From NCBI GenBank assembly GCA_938021205.1, contig CALIGI010000015.1, forward strand, positions 1 to 48,567: a DNA stretch of 48,567 nucleotides, read 5' to 3'. Shown one piece after another: positions 18,451 to 27,067 of this stretch. Each line of letters opens with the position of its first letter. The stretch's first letter is position 1. Both the position numbers and the translations under genes were made by a program. Under the pieces are notes generated by a model. The model saw only the letters and a list, made by a program, of their open reading frames with translations. It searched no databases and had not been told where the DNA came from. Source of the stretch: an uncultured Pseudanabaenaceae cyanobacterium. Its GTDB lineage: Bacteria; Cyanobacteriota; Cyanobacteriia; PCC-9006; JAAUQQ01.

Positions 18451-18536
18451 GAAGAAATCCGTTTTAGGAGCGATGTCGTCTGTGGCGATCACTTCGGATA
18501 CTTGCGAAGCGATCGCGCTCATGACCATAGATAGGG

Positions 18537-18576
18537 CTGCCGGGTAGTGGAAAATTATTCCTTGCCCGGCAGTTTT
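18537..18576 (+). terminator. Intrinsic terminator of glgC
   Basis: Arms CTGCCGGG (18537-18544) and CCCGGCAG (18565-18572) are followed by TTTT. It lies about 85 bp after the glgC stop. Confidence 0.55.
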
Positions 18577-18962
18577 GCGATCAGGACAGGAACGGTTACT
18601 GGGAGCAAGTGCTTGGCTTGTGGTTGGATGTGCCCGTTGGGATTTGTCAGATGCGCAACCGAGAACGCGATGCCCTCGGTCATTGACGTTGTAATCGTGT
18701 GGTACCAGCCCCGGTGATTCGGCGGATGCAGCGTTACCTTTGTGCTGCCCCACCCACAGCTGCTGAGGGATTTTCTCCGTAGTGGCGAGGCAGGCTAGGC
18801 GAGGATGGAAACCTACAATGGGCAAGCTTAATGCCCCATTGCCCTGTTTCAAGCCTGCTGTCAACGATGGCGTTAATGGAGCAAATTTATGGATGTGCTA
18901 AAAACCGAATCTTGAACCATACGGTTAAACGCACCTGATTGACCGGTTGGGAATGCCACAAT

Positions 18963-18992
18963 AGGCAAGCAGACTTAAGTGGGTGCTTGCCT
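18963..18992 (+). promoter_or_regulatory. Leader hairpin upstream of dnaJ
   Basis: Arms AGGCAAGCA (18963-18971) and TGCTTGCCT (18984-18992) form a perfect 9-bp stem with a 12-nt loop, 43 bases before the dnaJ ATG. It may be a leader structure or a weak terminator; there is no long T-run. Confidence 0.4.
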
Positions 18993-19034
18993 TTAGTAGG
19001 TGTCCTTCGATCTCGCAGTGGAGAGGTGCGGTGA

Positions 19035-20009
19035 ATGGCTTCGACTGATTTCAAAGACTACTATGCGGTGCTCGGCGTGAGCCGTTCTGCCGATGCCGAT
19101 GAGATCAAGCGGTTATTTCGTAAATTGGCCCGCAAATACCATCCCGACCTCAATCCAAACGATGCGGTGGCGGAGACGAAGTTTAAAGAAATAAATGAGG
19201 CCTACGAGGTTCTCTCTGATAGCGACAAGCGTAAAAAATACGACCAGTTTGGTCAGTATTGGAAACAGGCAGGTCAGGGCGGCTTTGGTGGTGGTTATGG
19301 CGGTGGCAGTGGTTTTGATGATGCCGACTTTGGCCGCTTTAACAATTTCGATGAATTTATCAATGAACTGCTAGGCCGTTTTAATCAGCCTAGTGGTGGT
19401 GCTTACGGAGCCCGTGGTCCTGCGGGGGCTGGCTTTGGAGGTGGTTTTGGTGGGCCTGGCCAGCAGCAGGCCACCACGAGTTTAGATCAAGAAGCAAAAC
19501 TGAGTTTGAGCTTGGGCGATGCGTTTCAGGGCACTCGCAAATCAATTCGGGCCAATGGCCGTTCCATTGAGGTCAATATTCCTGCTGGCGTAAAAGAGGG
19601 GAGTAAGGTCCGCCTGCGAGGTAAGGGCATGGCCAGTGCCTATGGCCAACAGGGAGATCTATATCTGATTATTTCGCTTCAGTCCCATTCCTTTTTCAAA
19701 TTAGAGGGCGAGAATTTGTCTTGCGAGGTGCCGATTGCACCGGATGAAGCCGCTCTGGGAACCCAAATTGAGGTGCCCACCCCTGAGGGGCGAGTGAGTG
19801 TTAATGTACCTGCGGGTATTCGCTCTGGACAGTCTCTGCGCTTGCGAGGGAAGGGTTGGCCCAAGCGGGATGGACGGGGTGATCAGCTAGTCAAGATTGT
19901 GATTGCAACGCCGAAGAATCTCAGTGATGATGAGCGGGAACTTTATGAGAAGCTACAGACCGTACGGAGTTCTGATCCACGTAGTCGTTTGGACGGAGTG
20001 ACGCTCTAG
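19035..20009 (+). CDS. dnaJ: DnaJ-family co-chaperone, type II (no zinc finger)
   Basis: This 324-residue J-protein stimulates DnaK ATPase and presents unfolded clients. The J domain spans residues about 7-70 with HPD at 36-38. A Gly/Phe/Tyr-rich linker follows (about 77-150). Two beta-sandwich substrate-binding domains are marked by [20 protein letters not shown] and [20 protein letters not shown]. There is no CXXCXGXG zinc finger, so it is a type II (CbpA-like) member rather than canonical DnaJ. GAGAGG about 9 bases upstream supports the start. It is not next to dnaK or grpE in this window. Confidence 0.94.
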   Translation: MASTDFKDYYAVLGVSRSADADEIKRLFRKLARKYHPDLNPNDAVAETKFKEINEAYEVLSDSDKRKKYDQFGQYWKQAGQGGFGGGYGGGSGFDDADFGRFNNFDEFINELLGRFNQPSGGAYGARGPAGAGFGGGFGGPGQQQATTSLDQEAKLSLSLGDAFQGTRKSIRANGRSIEVNIPAGVKEGSKVRLRGKGMASAYGQQGDLYLIISLQSHSFFKLEGENLSCEVPIAPDEAALGTQIEVPTPEGRVSVNVPAGIRSGQSLRLRGKGWPKRDGRGDQLVKIVIATPKNLSDDERELYEKLQTVRSSDPRSRLDGVTL

Positions 20010-20168
20010 CTCCTCAGGTTGTCTCCGCAATAACATTGTCCGAATTTAAAGCTTTGCGATCGCCTTTTACGATTCTTTCCCGCCCTCACCCAGCCTAATT
20101 CCTAGCGTCTAAGGTGAAATTATGTCCAGTTAGATCTGGCGCTTGGTTTTGCTTAGGCCCTGCTTGAT

Positions 20169-21386
20169 ATGGAAATCGAATATGTCCATTTTTATGTGGA
20201 CGATGCCTTCACTTGGCAGCAGTGGTTTGTGCATCGCCTGGGCTTTCGTAGTGCGGGAGGTTGGGAGGATGGTGACAGTCGTCATGAGCGAGTTTGTAGC
20301 GGGGCTGTGCGGTTCTTGCTGTCTTCTGCGCTCTCGACCGCGAGTCCTGTGGCAGATTATTTGGCCCAGCATCCGCCCGGAGTGGTGGATGTCGCTTTAA
20401 GGGTGAAGGATCTGCAGGCCATCCTGCAGCGGGCTAAATTCTTAGGCGCTACTGTTTTTCAGCATGATGAGGACATCGGAGCGGTACAAACTAGGCGAGA
20501 GGCGTTGCCTTGGGCAACACTTTCGGGCTGGGGCGACTTGCGACATACCCTAGTGGAAGCTAGGTCATGTATCTCCCGCGCCTCGTCTTCCCAAAAGTCT
20601 CTACCGCCCCGGTTCTGCTGGCCTGCTCCACTGGGAGCTGATGCTTTTCAGCGTATTGACCATGTGGTGTTCAATGTGGCTGCGGGAGCCCTGACTGATG
20701 CAGTGGATTGGTATAGCCAACTGTTTGAGCTGCGATCGCGCCAGTCTTTCCATATCAAAACGCCCCATTCGGGGCTGCGAAGTCAAGTTTTAGTGGGTGA
20801 TGCCTCTGATACAGAGCAAGGACAGCCCTTGCAATTCCCCATCAATGAACCTGCATCCTCAACCTCGCAGATCCAGGATTTTTTGAATTACAACCAAGGT
20901 CCTGGTATTCAGCACATTGCTTTGGCAACCCAGACGCTATTGCCCACCGTTGCGCGTCTGCGTCAGCAGCAGGTTGACTTTCTCTCGGTGCCGCCTAGCT
21001 ATTATCACCAGTTACCCCTGCGGCCTCACTTTGAAGCCCAGGGTTTGGGAAGTGATTGGGCTGAGATTATGGCTCAGCAGGTGCTAGTTGATTGGCACCC
21101 GGATCGTTGGGAGGGGCCGTTGCTACAAATTTTTACCCGTCCAATTTTTGAGGCACCGACATTCTTTTTTGAGTTGATTGAGCGGCGACGGGCAGCGATC
21201 GCGAATCAGACCGTTGCGCTTAGAGGCCAGACAGGGGCTGACTCTAATGGCTTGTCATCTGCCAGCACTAGCCCGCTGATGGCTGAAGGTTGTTGTGCCC
21301 AGGGGTTTGGCGAGGGCAATTTCCAAGCGCTATTTGAAGCTATGGAGCTAGAACAGCGTAGTCGAGAGCTGGTGCCCAAGCCTTAA
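20169..21386 (+). CDS. hppD: 4-Hydroxyphenylpyruvate dioxygenase
   Basis: This 405-residue non-heme iron dioxygenase converts 4-hydroxyphenylpyruvate to homogentisate, the head-group precursor of tocopherol and, in many organisms, plastoquinone. It shows two vicinal-oxygen-chelate repeats. The iron ligands are the His of RIDHVVFN, the His of GIQHIALAT and the Glu of FFFELIERR. Other family segments are LNYNQGPG, PPSYYHQL, LLQIFTRPIF and the C-terminal GFGEGNFQALFEAMELEQ. The N-terminal repeat is divergent, as in other cyanobacterial members. It lies between dnaJ and a convergent DUF218 gene, with a shared hairpin at its 3' end. Confidence 0.94.
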   Translation: MEIEYVHFYVDDAFTWQQWFVHRLGFRSAGGWEDGDSRHERVCSGAVRFLLSSALSTASPVADYLAQHPPGVVDVALRVKDLQAILQRAKFLGATVFQHDEDIGAVQTRREALPWATLSGWGDLRHTLVEARSCISRASSSQKSLPPRFCWPAPLGADAFQRIDHVVFNVAAGALTDAVDWYSQLFELRSRQSFHIKTPHSGLRSQVLVGDASDTEQGQPLQFPINEPASSTSQIQDFLNYNQGPGIQHIALATQTLLPTVARLRQQQVDFLSVPPSYYHQLPLRPHFEAQGLGSDWAEIMAQQVLVDWHPDRWEGPLLQIFTRPIFEAPTFFFELIERRRAAIANQTVALRGQTGADSNGLSSASTSPLMAEGCCAQGFGEGNFQALFEAMELEQRSRELVPKP

Positions 21387-21405
21387 CTGGAGCTGGTTAA
21401 AATGA

Positions 21406-21435
21406 ATCCCCTCAAACCCTCTGGTTTGAGGGGAT
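21406..21435. terminator. Hairpin between convergent hppD and DUF218 genes
   Basis: A perfect 13-bp stem (21406-21418 with 21423-21435) and a CTCT loop. It lies 20 bases after the hppD stop and 38 before the DUF218 stop, so it can serve both strands; no long T-run on either side. Confidence 0.6.
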
Positions 21436-21472
21436 GGGAGCATCACGATTGGTGGATCTGCGAAGTTTTGCG

Positions 21473-22126
21473 CTAGTCTTCAGCACGACTCCGAGCTCGG
21501 ATAATTTTTGGGAAGCTGGTGTCTTTTAGCGCTGTTAAGTCTGCGCCCGTGTAGCCCGTGAATCTCCACATCACTGCTCGAATCCCATCGCGAACCGTCT
21601 TGTTAACCGGTTCTGCTGCCAGGGGAGAAGGCACGCTCACGGGCTCAAAAACGATGTCGTGGCTGCCAAAAACGATCTCTCCTACGAGGCTGGCCCGGCG
21701 CATGTGATTTTCTGATGTGATCAGGTAAATCTTGTCGATACCGGCCTGCTTGAGGTCTGTGACAAGGGTTGTAAAGTTAGTTACCGTGTCCACAGCGCGG
21801 TAGTCGAGGTGGAGGCGATCGCGTTCGATCCCAGCTTCTTCAAAAAAGAGCCATTCCGCGTACTCGGGATTGGTCCCCGATGAAACCCAAACGGGTAGCT
21901 GCTCATGCTCCTGGGCCATTTGGGCTGCATAGGCCTCTCGATCAATTTCACCGCCTAAAACCACAATGGCTTCAGGCGGGCGAGTCCAAAGCTTGAGCTG
22001 ACGTTGGGTGGCCCAAGTGCTAGCTGGGATGAGCAGCAGTAGGGGCAACCAGGGGGCAACGCGCGATCGCAATCGAGGTTTTCGACGGCGACGATGAGAG
22101 TGAATGGATGGGAGCTTGAGCTGCAT
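21473..22126 (-). CDS. DUF218/YdcF-SanA family membrane-anchored protein
   Basis: This 217-residue protein (ATG at 22126; a TTG at 22141 would add five residues) has a basic Arg-rich N-terminus and a membrane anchor WLPLLLLIPASTWA. A DUF218 domain follows: EAIVVLGGEIDREAY, VWVSSGTNPEYAEWLF, TVTNFTTLVTDLKQAG, and KIYLITSENHMRRASLV. Family members such as SanA and ElyC act in envelope integrity, but the reaction is unknown. The domain faces the periplasm or thylakoid lumen if the anchor is a signal anchor. It converges on hppD. Confidence 0.85.
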   Translation of the reverse strand: MQLKLPSIHSHRRRRKPRLRSRVAPWLPLLLLIPASTWATQRQLKLWTRPPEAIVVLGGEIDREAYAAQMAQEHEQLPVWVSSGTNPEYAEWLFFEEAGIERDRLHLDYRAVDTVTNFTTLVTDLKQAGIDKIYLITSENHMRRASLVGEIVFGSHDIVFEPVSVPSPLAAEPVNKTVRDGIRAVMWRFTGYTGADLTALKDTSFPKIIRARSRAED

Positions 22127-22792
22127 GCTGGTTTGATGCAATGGGACTGAGGCGACTCAGGTAGAAGGAGAAATCCTTGACGGGCTCGTTTTACCTATGC
22201 CAAAGATTCCCGATATTGGTCTTTGGGGGCCTAGCGAATTTTGCGGAATCTATGGGGCGTTGCTAAGGGAGGTTTTAGTCGCTCGCCCTAGATCGAAAAC
22301 AGCGACAGTTGCTGTAGCGGGCGCACTTTTAGTGATGGATGTTAAAAGTCATGGGCTGAAGTCCAGGGTGATCCCGTGGAAATACATCTTGCCATGTCTG
22401 GGACAAATGAAAAGAGTAGGGGCTTACCCCTCGGGTCAATGGGTTTGTTAGCCCCATGGCTATTTCAGCGGAAACCTATGACCATGAAGTCACATTGGCG
22501 ACAATGGTTGTGTGCTTAAGTGTTGGACTCTAGCTGACCTCGCTTCTCTTTGAAGCATGGGTCAGCTTTTTCTTTGGGCGTATTTTAGCCTAGCCAGAAT
22601 CTACGTATTAGCCCAGGTGTTGAGTCGTAAATATTACGATCTTAATGTCTCCTAAAGGTCTAAGCCGTGGAGTAGAAATCGTTACACCCATTGCGGTTGT
22701 TGCTGCAATGGTCTCTGACATTCTATTTTGCTTCGGCCTTGCTTCAGCGCTATTGCGATTTTGAGGGAATGCTGGTTGCGGGCGAGGGATTT
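22127..22792. other. 666-bp gene-free gap with an orphan terminator
   Basis: I see no credible gene here. An 84-codon open frame at 22197-22451 has neither a family resemblance nor typical composition. The gap contains a strong plus-strand terminator (22532-22571) that belongs to no annotated gene. It also has a small inverted repeat TCGTAAATATTACGA at about 22626-22640. Confidence 0.4.
22532..22571 (+). terminator. Orphan intrinsic terminator
   Basis: Outer arms AGCTGACC (22532-22539) and GGTCAGCT (22560-22567) enclose an inner GCTTC (22542-22546) / GAAGC (22552-22556) stem, followed by five T. No plus-strand gene ends nearby. Confidence 0.6.
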
Positions 22793-23467
22793 CTAAAGTG
22801 TCACGGGGTGCTGGCCATAGAAGGGTTGCGCTGTTTCCCAGTTGGGGCGATCGGCCCGGTGGTAGCGTAGCTGAGCGATATTCCAGAGGCTACCGATGGC
22901 CTGGGCTGCGTCTTCTTCGATGGTGATTGGATGGGGCGGATTGATTTGTTCCGCCAGGGTTTGAGCCCAGTCTTCTGGTGAGCAGACTTGGTCCACAATC
23001 ATTGCTTTGGGTAGTCCCCTATCCCATTGGTAGAGAGCGGTGAAACGCTGGCCTCGCTGGGCTAGCATGTCTAGGGCGATCGCCTGCTCGGTCGAAACTG
23101 TTCCTTCCGACCAATGGCGATGGGCTACCGCCGCCAAGGTGGAAATGCTGTAGAGGGGAACATTGAGCTGCTGGGCTAGGGTACGCATGGTGACCATGCC
23201 TAAGCGAGTACCTGTGAAGCCACCAGGACCTTGGGCGACAGCAAGAAACGATAGCGCTGTCCAAGCTTGGGGAGCGATGAAGTCCATTAGTCGCGTTTGG
23301 AGCTGATTGGACATGGCTCGACCGAGTTCCTCGACTGAGCATTTGAGCTGGCTGGGCTGACTGCCTAGGGCTAGACCCAGATGAGGGGTTGAGGTGTGGA
23401 TGGCTAAGCCTAACGCTAGCTCTGAGGATTGGGGGCGGGTCTTTGCTGTTGCGGTGGCTTGGGTCAT
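22793..23467 (-). CDS. tsaB: tRNA threonylcarbamoyladenosine biosynthesis protein TsaB
   Basis: This 224-residue protein is the ASKHA-fold partner of TsaD in making t6A37 of ANN-decoding tRNAs. Its marks are LGLAIHTSTPHLGLALG, the FLAVAQGPGGFTGTRLGMVTMRTLAQQL block, STLAAVAHRHW and MLAQRGQRFTALYQW. The first 15 or so residues before ELALGLAIHTST are low in complexity, so a later start is possible. It is followed by a gene-free gap and preceded by ycf34 on the same strand (107 bp). Confidence 0.92.
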   Translation of the reverse strand: MTQATATAKTRPQSSELALGLAIHTSTPHLGLALGSQPSQLKCSVEELGRAMSNQLQTRLMDFIAPQAWTALSFLAVAQGPGGFTGTRLGMVTMRTLAQQLNVPLYSISTLAAVAHRHWSEGTVSTEQAIALDMLAQRGQRFTALYQWDRGLPKAMIVDQVCSPEDWAQTLAEQINPPHPITIEEDAAQAIGSLWNIAQLRYHRADRPNWETAQPFYGQHPVTL

Positions 23468-23574
23468 GGAGCCGGGGGATTCAACGCCCTCTACGATACC
23501 GCTCAGGGCTGCCCGATGTCTGGGGGAATGGTCTGGGTTGAATCGAATGGCTCTCTAATCACCCAATTGAATGA

Positions 23575-23823
23575 TTAGGTGGGGATGAGTTCGCCGGGCC
23601 GCAGTTTGGCCCATTTCCCCTGGTCTTGGGTGAAGCTGGCACAGCCCACCACGTCCCATTCCATTTCGATCACATCGCCGTCGGGGTGGATATTGACGTT
23701 GATTTCGGGTGAGTCCGCCTCAAAGCTGGGTTGCTCTGTTAGGTGAGGCTGTTGGTGCTGGGCCTCGACAGCATGGTAAGTGGTGCAACGATCTACGTAG
23801 TGGCAGTTGATGCAAATACACAT
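23575..23823 (-). CDS. ycf34: Ycf34 family iron-sulfur protein
   Basis: This 82-residue protein matches Ycf34, conserved in cyanobacteria and red-algal plastids. The N-terminal MCICINCHYVDRCTTYHAVE carries the cysteine cluster that binds an Fe-S centre in the Synechocystis protein, and the C-terminal EWDVVGCASF...KWAKLRPGELIPT is the other conserved block. A role in photosynthetic electron transport has been proposed from mutant work. It lies between tsaB and apcD on the same strand. Conservation of the cysteines suggests it is functional. Confidence 0.95.
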   Translation of the reverse strand: MCICINCHYVDRCTTYHAVEAQHQQPHLTEQPSFEADSPEINVNIHPDGDVIEMEWDVVGCASFTQDQGKWAKLRPGELIPT

Positions 23824-23911
23824 GGTTCCACTTCCCTGGAGGTGAATGGTTGGAGGGAATCCCTCGTAATGATTAGTTTATCGAGTTGGGATGAGGATGG
23901 GGCTAGGTCAA

Positions 23912-23959
23912 TAGAGAACGAGGGTAGGACTGCGATCGCAGTCCTACCCTCGTTCTCTA
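23912..23959 (-). terminator. 48-nt perfect palindrome with HIP1 at its centre, after apcD
   Basis: Positions 23912-23935 and 23936-23959 are exact reverse complements with no loop, and the centre is the HIP1 octamer GCGATCGC (23932-23939). It lies 34 bases past the apcD stop on the minus strand, so it probably ends that transcript. It is followed by no T-run on the minus strand. Confidence 0.6.
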
Positions 23960-23993
23960 CCCATTAATCTCTAGATTGGGCTAAACGCCGGAG

Positions 23994-24488
23994 CTAAACC
24001 GCGCTAGACAGACCTTGAACCAGATAGTCAAAATAAGGCTCAGCAGCCTCAGCATCGGCGGTGCTCAGCAGAGGCAGAGAAGCTGCCTTGAGGCAGCCCA
24101 TAGCCAGGGCCATGCCCACCATGGGAACGCCGAGGGAGTTATACATTTCCCGAGCCCCGACTAAACCGATGGTTTCAATCTGCTCGGTGTCGCCTGCCAA
24201 AATGGCATAGGTGACCAGGCGCAAATACCAATTATAGTCCCGCAAGCACTGAGCGCGCTGCTTTTGACCATAGGCATTGCCACCTGGGGAAATGTAGTCC
24301 GGACGCTGCTTCCAGAGCTCTCGGCTGGCCTGGTCTACGATCTTTTGCTCGCTTTCCGTCAGGGTTTCAACGATTCGAATGCGCTGCTCCCCAGTTTGAA
24401 AAAAGTCTGTGATGCTCGACAGCTCGCCGCTGCTGGGATAGCGCAGCTGGTCGTCGGCCTTAAGGATTACTTGGCTTACTACAGTCAT
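23994..24488 (-). CDS. apcD: Allophycocyanin-B alpha subunit ApcD
   Basis: This 164-residue phycobiliprotein has the bilin-binding Cys81 in [16 protein letters not shown], and Asn71 in PGGNAYGQ. The N-terminus [22 protein letters not shown] matches ApcD rather than ApcA (which starts SIVTKSIVNADAEARY). ApcD is a minor core subunit acting as a terminal emitter; it passes energy mainly to photosystem I and supports state transitions. As usual it is unlinked to the apcAB genes. It is divergent from rlmD and followed by a long HIP1-centred palindrome. Confidence 0.94.
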   Translation of the reverse strand: MTVVSQVILKADDQLRYPSSGELSSITDFFQTGEQRIRIVETLTESEQKIVDQASRELWKQRPDYISPGGNAYGQKQRAQCLRDYNWYLRLVTYAILAGDTEQIETIGLVGAREMYNSLGVPMVGMALAMGCLKAASLPLLSTADAEAAEPYFDYLVQGLSSAV

Positions 24489-24826
24489 GGTGATGACAGG
24501 CTTAAATCGTAGGCTTATTTATGACCCCAGTGTAGCGATTAGATGAGCCAGAGCGAAACAAAGTGTAACGGAAGTTAGTATGGGCCACCTGATGCAACAG
24601 GGCTATTAGGCTTTCAACGCTTTTGATGGAGATGCTTCCGCTATTGGAGGGCCTGCCTTAGAGGACAGAGCGTAGGGGGCGAGTCCCTGCGTAGAAGCCC
24701 GGTTCTTATGCCTCCATGCCATGGCTTCATTACCATGACAGACTTAGCGGGTTATGTTTCGTAATCTCTGTGAGGCTATCCTGGATGGGGCATTTTGCGC
24801 GACACTATGGGACTGACGGTGCCCCC
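24489..24826. other. Divergent intergenic region apcD/rlmD
   Basis: 338 bp with no gene. The rlmD frame is open upstream to 24716, but family alignment and composition favour the ATG at 24827. Confidence 0.35.
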
Positions 24827-26227
24827 ATGTTTTCTGAGGTTCTTTCCCCGGTGGATGAAATCGCCCAACGTTGGCAGCAAGGCCAGCTTGTAGAAGTCGC
24901 CATTACAGATCTCAGTGACGGTGGAGATGGTGTCGGTCGCTATGCCCAACGAGCTGTCTTTGTGCCCGATACTGTGACTGGCGATCGCGCCCTCGTACGC
25001 CTTGTACGGGTCAAAAAACAATTTGCCCAGGGCCAGTTGGTGAACCTGCTCCAGTCCTCGCCCCACCGCATTCGACCTAGCTGTATCGTGGCCGATCGCT
25101 GCGGAGGCTGTCAGTGGCAGCATGTTAATTACGACTACCAGCAGACCGCAAAGCGTGAACAAGTGGTTCAAGCCTTGCGACGCATCGGTGATTTTGAGGC
25201 TCCCGACGTTAAGCCCATGCTGCCAGTGGATCATCCCCTGGGTTATCGCAATAAAGCGACTTTTCCCCTAGGCCGCTCTGGCACGGGTCAGGTGAAGGCT
25301 GGCTATTACCGCAAGGGTAGCCATCGCTTGGTGAACCTCAATCGCTGTCCTGTCCAGGATGAGCAAATGGACCCCATGCTGGCGGAGCTCAAGCAGGACA
25401 TCCAGGATCGAGGCTGGAGTATTTACGATGAGCAAAAGCACCAAGGTAAGTTGCGCCACATGAGCCTTCGCATTGGTCGTCGCACGGGTCAGGTGCTTTT
25501 GACCCTAGTGGCCACCAGTCGAGACCTGACTGGCTTAGATGCCCAGGCCCAGGTCTGGCAGGAGCGCTACCCGGATCTTTTAGGGGTTTGTCTCAATGAG
25601 AACCCTGCCAAGACAAATGCGATCTTTGGCGCTAGAACCCATTGCATTTCGGGTCAGTCCCACATTGAAGAGAAGTTTGCAGGACTGCGTTTTAAGATTC
25701 GCCCTGAAACCTTCTTCCAGGTCCATACTGAGCAGGCAGAGGCCTTGCTCCAGGTGATGGTTCAACAGCTTCAACTAACTGGTAATGAGCTATTTCTGGA
25801 TGCTTATTGTGGGGTGGGGACCTTGACCTTGCCTCTTGCTAAGCGAGTGCGCCAAGCCATGGGGATTGAAGCCCAGGTGCAGGCAGTGGATCAAGCTCGC
25901 CAAAATGCGGATTTGAATGGCATTGATAATGTGGAGTTCCTGACGGGGACGGTGGAAACCGTTTTGCCGAGTCTGGAGGTCTTGCCTGATGTGGTGTTGT
26001 TAGACCCGCCTCGTAAGGGGTGCGATCGCCGCGTCATTGACGCCCTGCTCCAGCAGCGGCCCAAACAGATTGCCTACATGAGCTGTAAGGCTGCGACCCT
26101 AGCCCGTGATTTGAAGCTGCTCTGTGAGACCGGCCAGTATAGTTTGAAAATGGTTCAACCGGCTGACTTCTTCCCCCAAACAGCTCATGTGGAGGCTCTG
26201 GCCTTTTTAGAGCGGGTTGATGGGTAG
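24827..26227 (+). CDS. rlmD: 23S rRNA (uracil-5-)-methyltransferase, RlmD/TrmA family
   Basis: This 466-residue SAM-dependent methyltransferase probably makes m5U1939 in 23S rRNA. An N-terminal TRAM domain (LVEVAITDLSDGGDGVGRY) is followed by the Fe-S cysteines in CIVADRCGGCQWQHV. The Rossmann domain has FLDAYCGVGTLTLPLA, the LLDPPRKGCDRRVID motif and the catalytic Cys in AYMSCKAATLARD, and it ends QTAHVEALAFLER. I chose the ATG at 24827 because the 37 residues upstream (to 24716) are unlike the family. The exact rRNA or tRNA target within this family is inferred. Confidence 0.9.
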   Translation: MFSEVLSPVDEIAQRWQQGQLVEVAITDLSDGGDGVGRYAQRAVFVPDTVTGDRALVRLVRVKKQFAQGQLVNLLQSSPHRIRPSCIVADRCGGCQWQHVNYDYQQTAKREQVVQALRRIGDFEAPDVKPMLPVDHPLGYRNKATFPLGRSGTGQVKAGYYRKGSHRLVNLNRCPVQDEQMDPMLAELKQDIQDRGWSIYDEQKHQGKLRHMSLRIGRRTGQVLLTLVATSRDLTGLDAQAQVWQERYPDLLGVCLNENPAKTNAIFGARTHCISGQSHIEEKFAGLRFKIRPETFFQVHTEQAEALLQVMVQQLQLTGNELFLDAYCGVGTLTLPLAKRVRQAMGIEAQVQAVDQARQNADLNGIDNVEFLTGTVETVLPSLEVLPDVVLLDPPRKGCDRRVIDALLQQRPKQIAYMSCKAATLARDLKLLCETGQYSLKMVQPADFFPQTAHVEALAFLERVDG

Positions 26228-26267
26228 TGTGAATCGAACCTTAAACGATTGTGCAGAATAGGCCTCT

Positions 26268-26312
26268 GCCAAAGCCAGACCTGGATTGCTAGAGCCAAGG
26301 TCTGGCTTTGGC
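26268..26312 (+). terminator. Terminator of rlmD
   Basis: A perfect 15-bp stem: GCCAAAGCCAGACCT (26268-26282) with AGGTCTGGCTTTGGC (26298-26312), followed by TTTA. It is 40 bases after the rlmD stop and 92 before the convergent HEAT-protein stop. Confidence 0.7.
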
Positions 26313-26404
26313 TTTAATGCGACTTGCTTGCTCGATCAGACCGTGATACAGATGAGACTTGAGCGGAGCTGTTTAGACTGCATGGCCCATGGTTTGGGCT
26401 TGAA

Positions 26405-27067
26405 TTAGCTCAGTCCTGCTTTGGCGATTTGTGCGACCTGTTCAGATTTATCATCTGTGAGCGCTTGCAAGACTGACTGTGCAGCTTCATTGCTCTTGAA
26501 GTTTCCCAGGGCTTGGGCAACTCGACTGCGCAGTTGCCAATCATCGTCTTTGGCTAGGGGAGCTACTAGGCCAATGGCTCGTTCATCGCCAAGTTCTCCC
26601 AGGGCCGTAATGGCAGCGATGCGAACAAGTTCTGTTTCTGAACCTAGGGCTGTTTCCAAGAGTTCGAAGCCCGCAGGATTGCCCAGTTCACCCAAAGCTG
26701 CAATGATGCTGAGCTGGAGGACCCAGTCATTGCTGGATTGGTAAGCGGCTTCTAGCTGGGGATAGGCTTCTGCGCAATGGAGTGCGCCCAATGCGTCGGC
26801 AGCAGCAGCTTTGATATCCAGTTCTTTATCTTCGTCTAGAAACTTTAGTAATGTTGTGGTGGTTTCGCTGCGATTTTGCTCTCCCAGAGTGGCGAGTTGA
26901 CTCACTGCGGCGTAGCGGACGCGGACATTCTCGTCGCTGAGAACCGGTTGAATGAGTTCCAGGGCTTTTGTCGGGGCTAGTTCTCGCAGTTGGTTGAGAC
27001 CTTTGAGGCGATCGCCATAGTTCTCAGAGGCAAGGAGAGCTTGGATTGATTCAGGATTAACATCCAT
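26405..27067 (-). CDS. nblB: HEAT-repeat protein, NblB-like
   Basis: This is a 220-residue all-helical HEAT-repeat protein related to CpcE/CpcF. Repeats are clear: VRYAAVSQLATLGEQN, IKAAAADALGALHCAEAYPQ, VLQLSIIAALGELGNPAG, VRIAAITALGELGDERAIG and LRSRVAQALGNFKSNEA. The N-terminus MDVNPESIQALLASENYGDRLKGLNQL resembles NblB, a protein needed for phycobilisome degradation under nutrient starvation, which may detach bilins. I chose the ATG at 27067, since the 15 residues of the longer frame look non-coding. The lyase-like fold is clear; the NblB assignment is moderate, and another bilin-lyase-like HEAT protein is possible. Confidence 0.68.
   Translation of the reverse strand: MDVNPESIQALLASENYGDRLKGLNQLRELAPTKALELIQPVLSDENVRVRYAAVSQLATLGEQNRSETTTTLLKFLDEDKELDIKAAAADALGALHCAEAYPQLEAAYQSSNDWVLQLSIIAALGELGNPAGFELLETALGSETELVRIAAITALGELGDERAIGLVAPLAKDDDWQLRSRVAQALGNFKSNEAAQSVLQALTDDKSEQVAQIAKAGLS

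Larger units (their letters stand above)
18451..19034 (+). other. Gene-free spacer glgC-dnaJ
   Basis: A 584-bp gap with the glgC terminator near 18537 and a hairpin near 18963 in the dnaJ leader. I see no gene in between. Confidence 0.35.

Noticed and set aside
22197..22451. 84-codon plus-strand open frame in the tsaB/DUF218 gap
   Set aside because: No family resemblance, atypical composition and no ribosome-binding site. The region looks more like non-coding RNA or spacer.
26229..26252. GGTTCGATTC-like T-loop sequence on the minus strand, suggesting a tRNA
   Set aside because: No acceptor, D or anticodon arms could be built around it, and it overlaps the end of rlmD. I found no tRNA or rRNA anywhere in the window.
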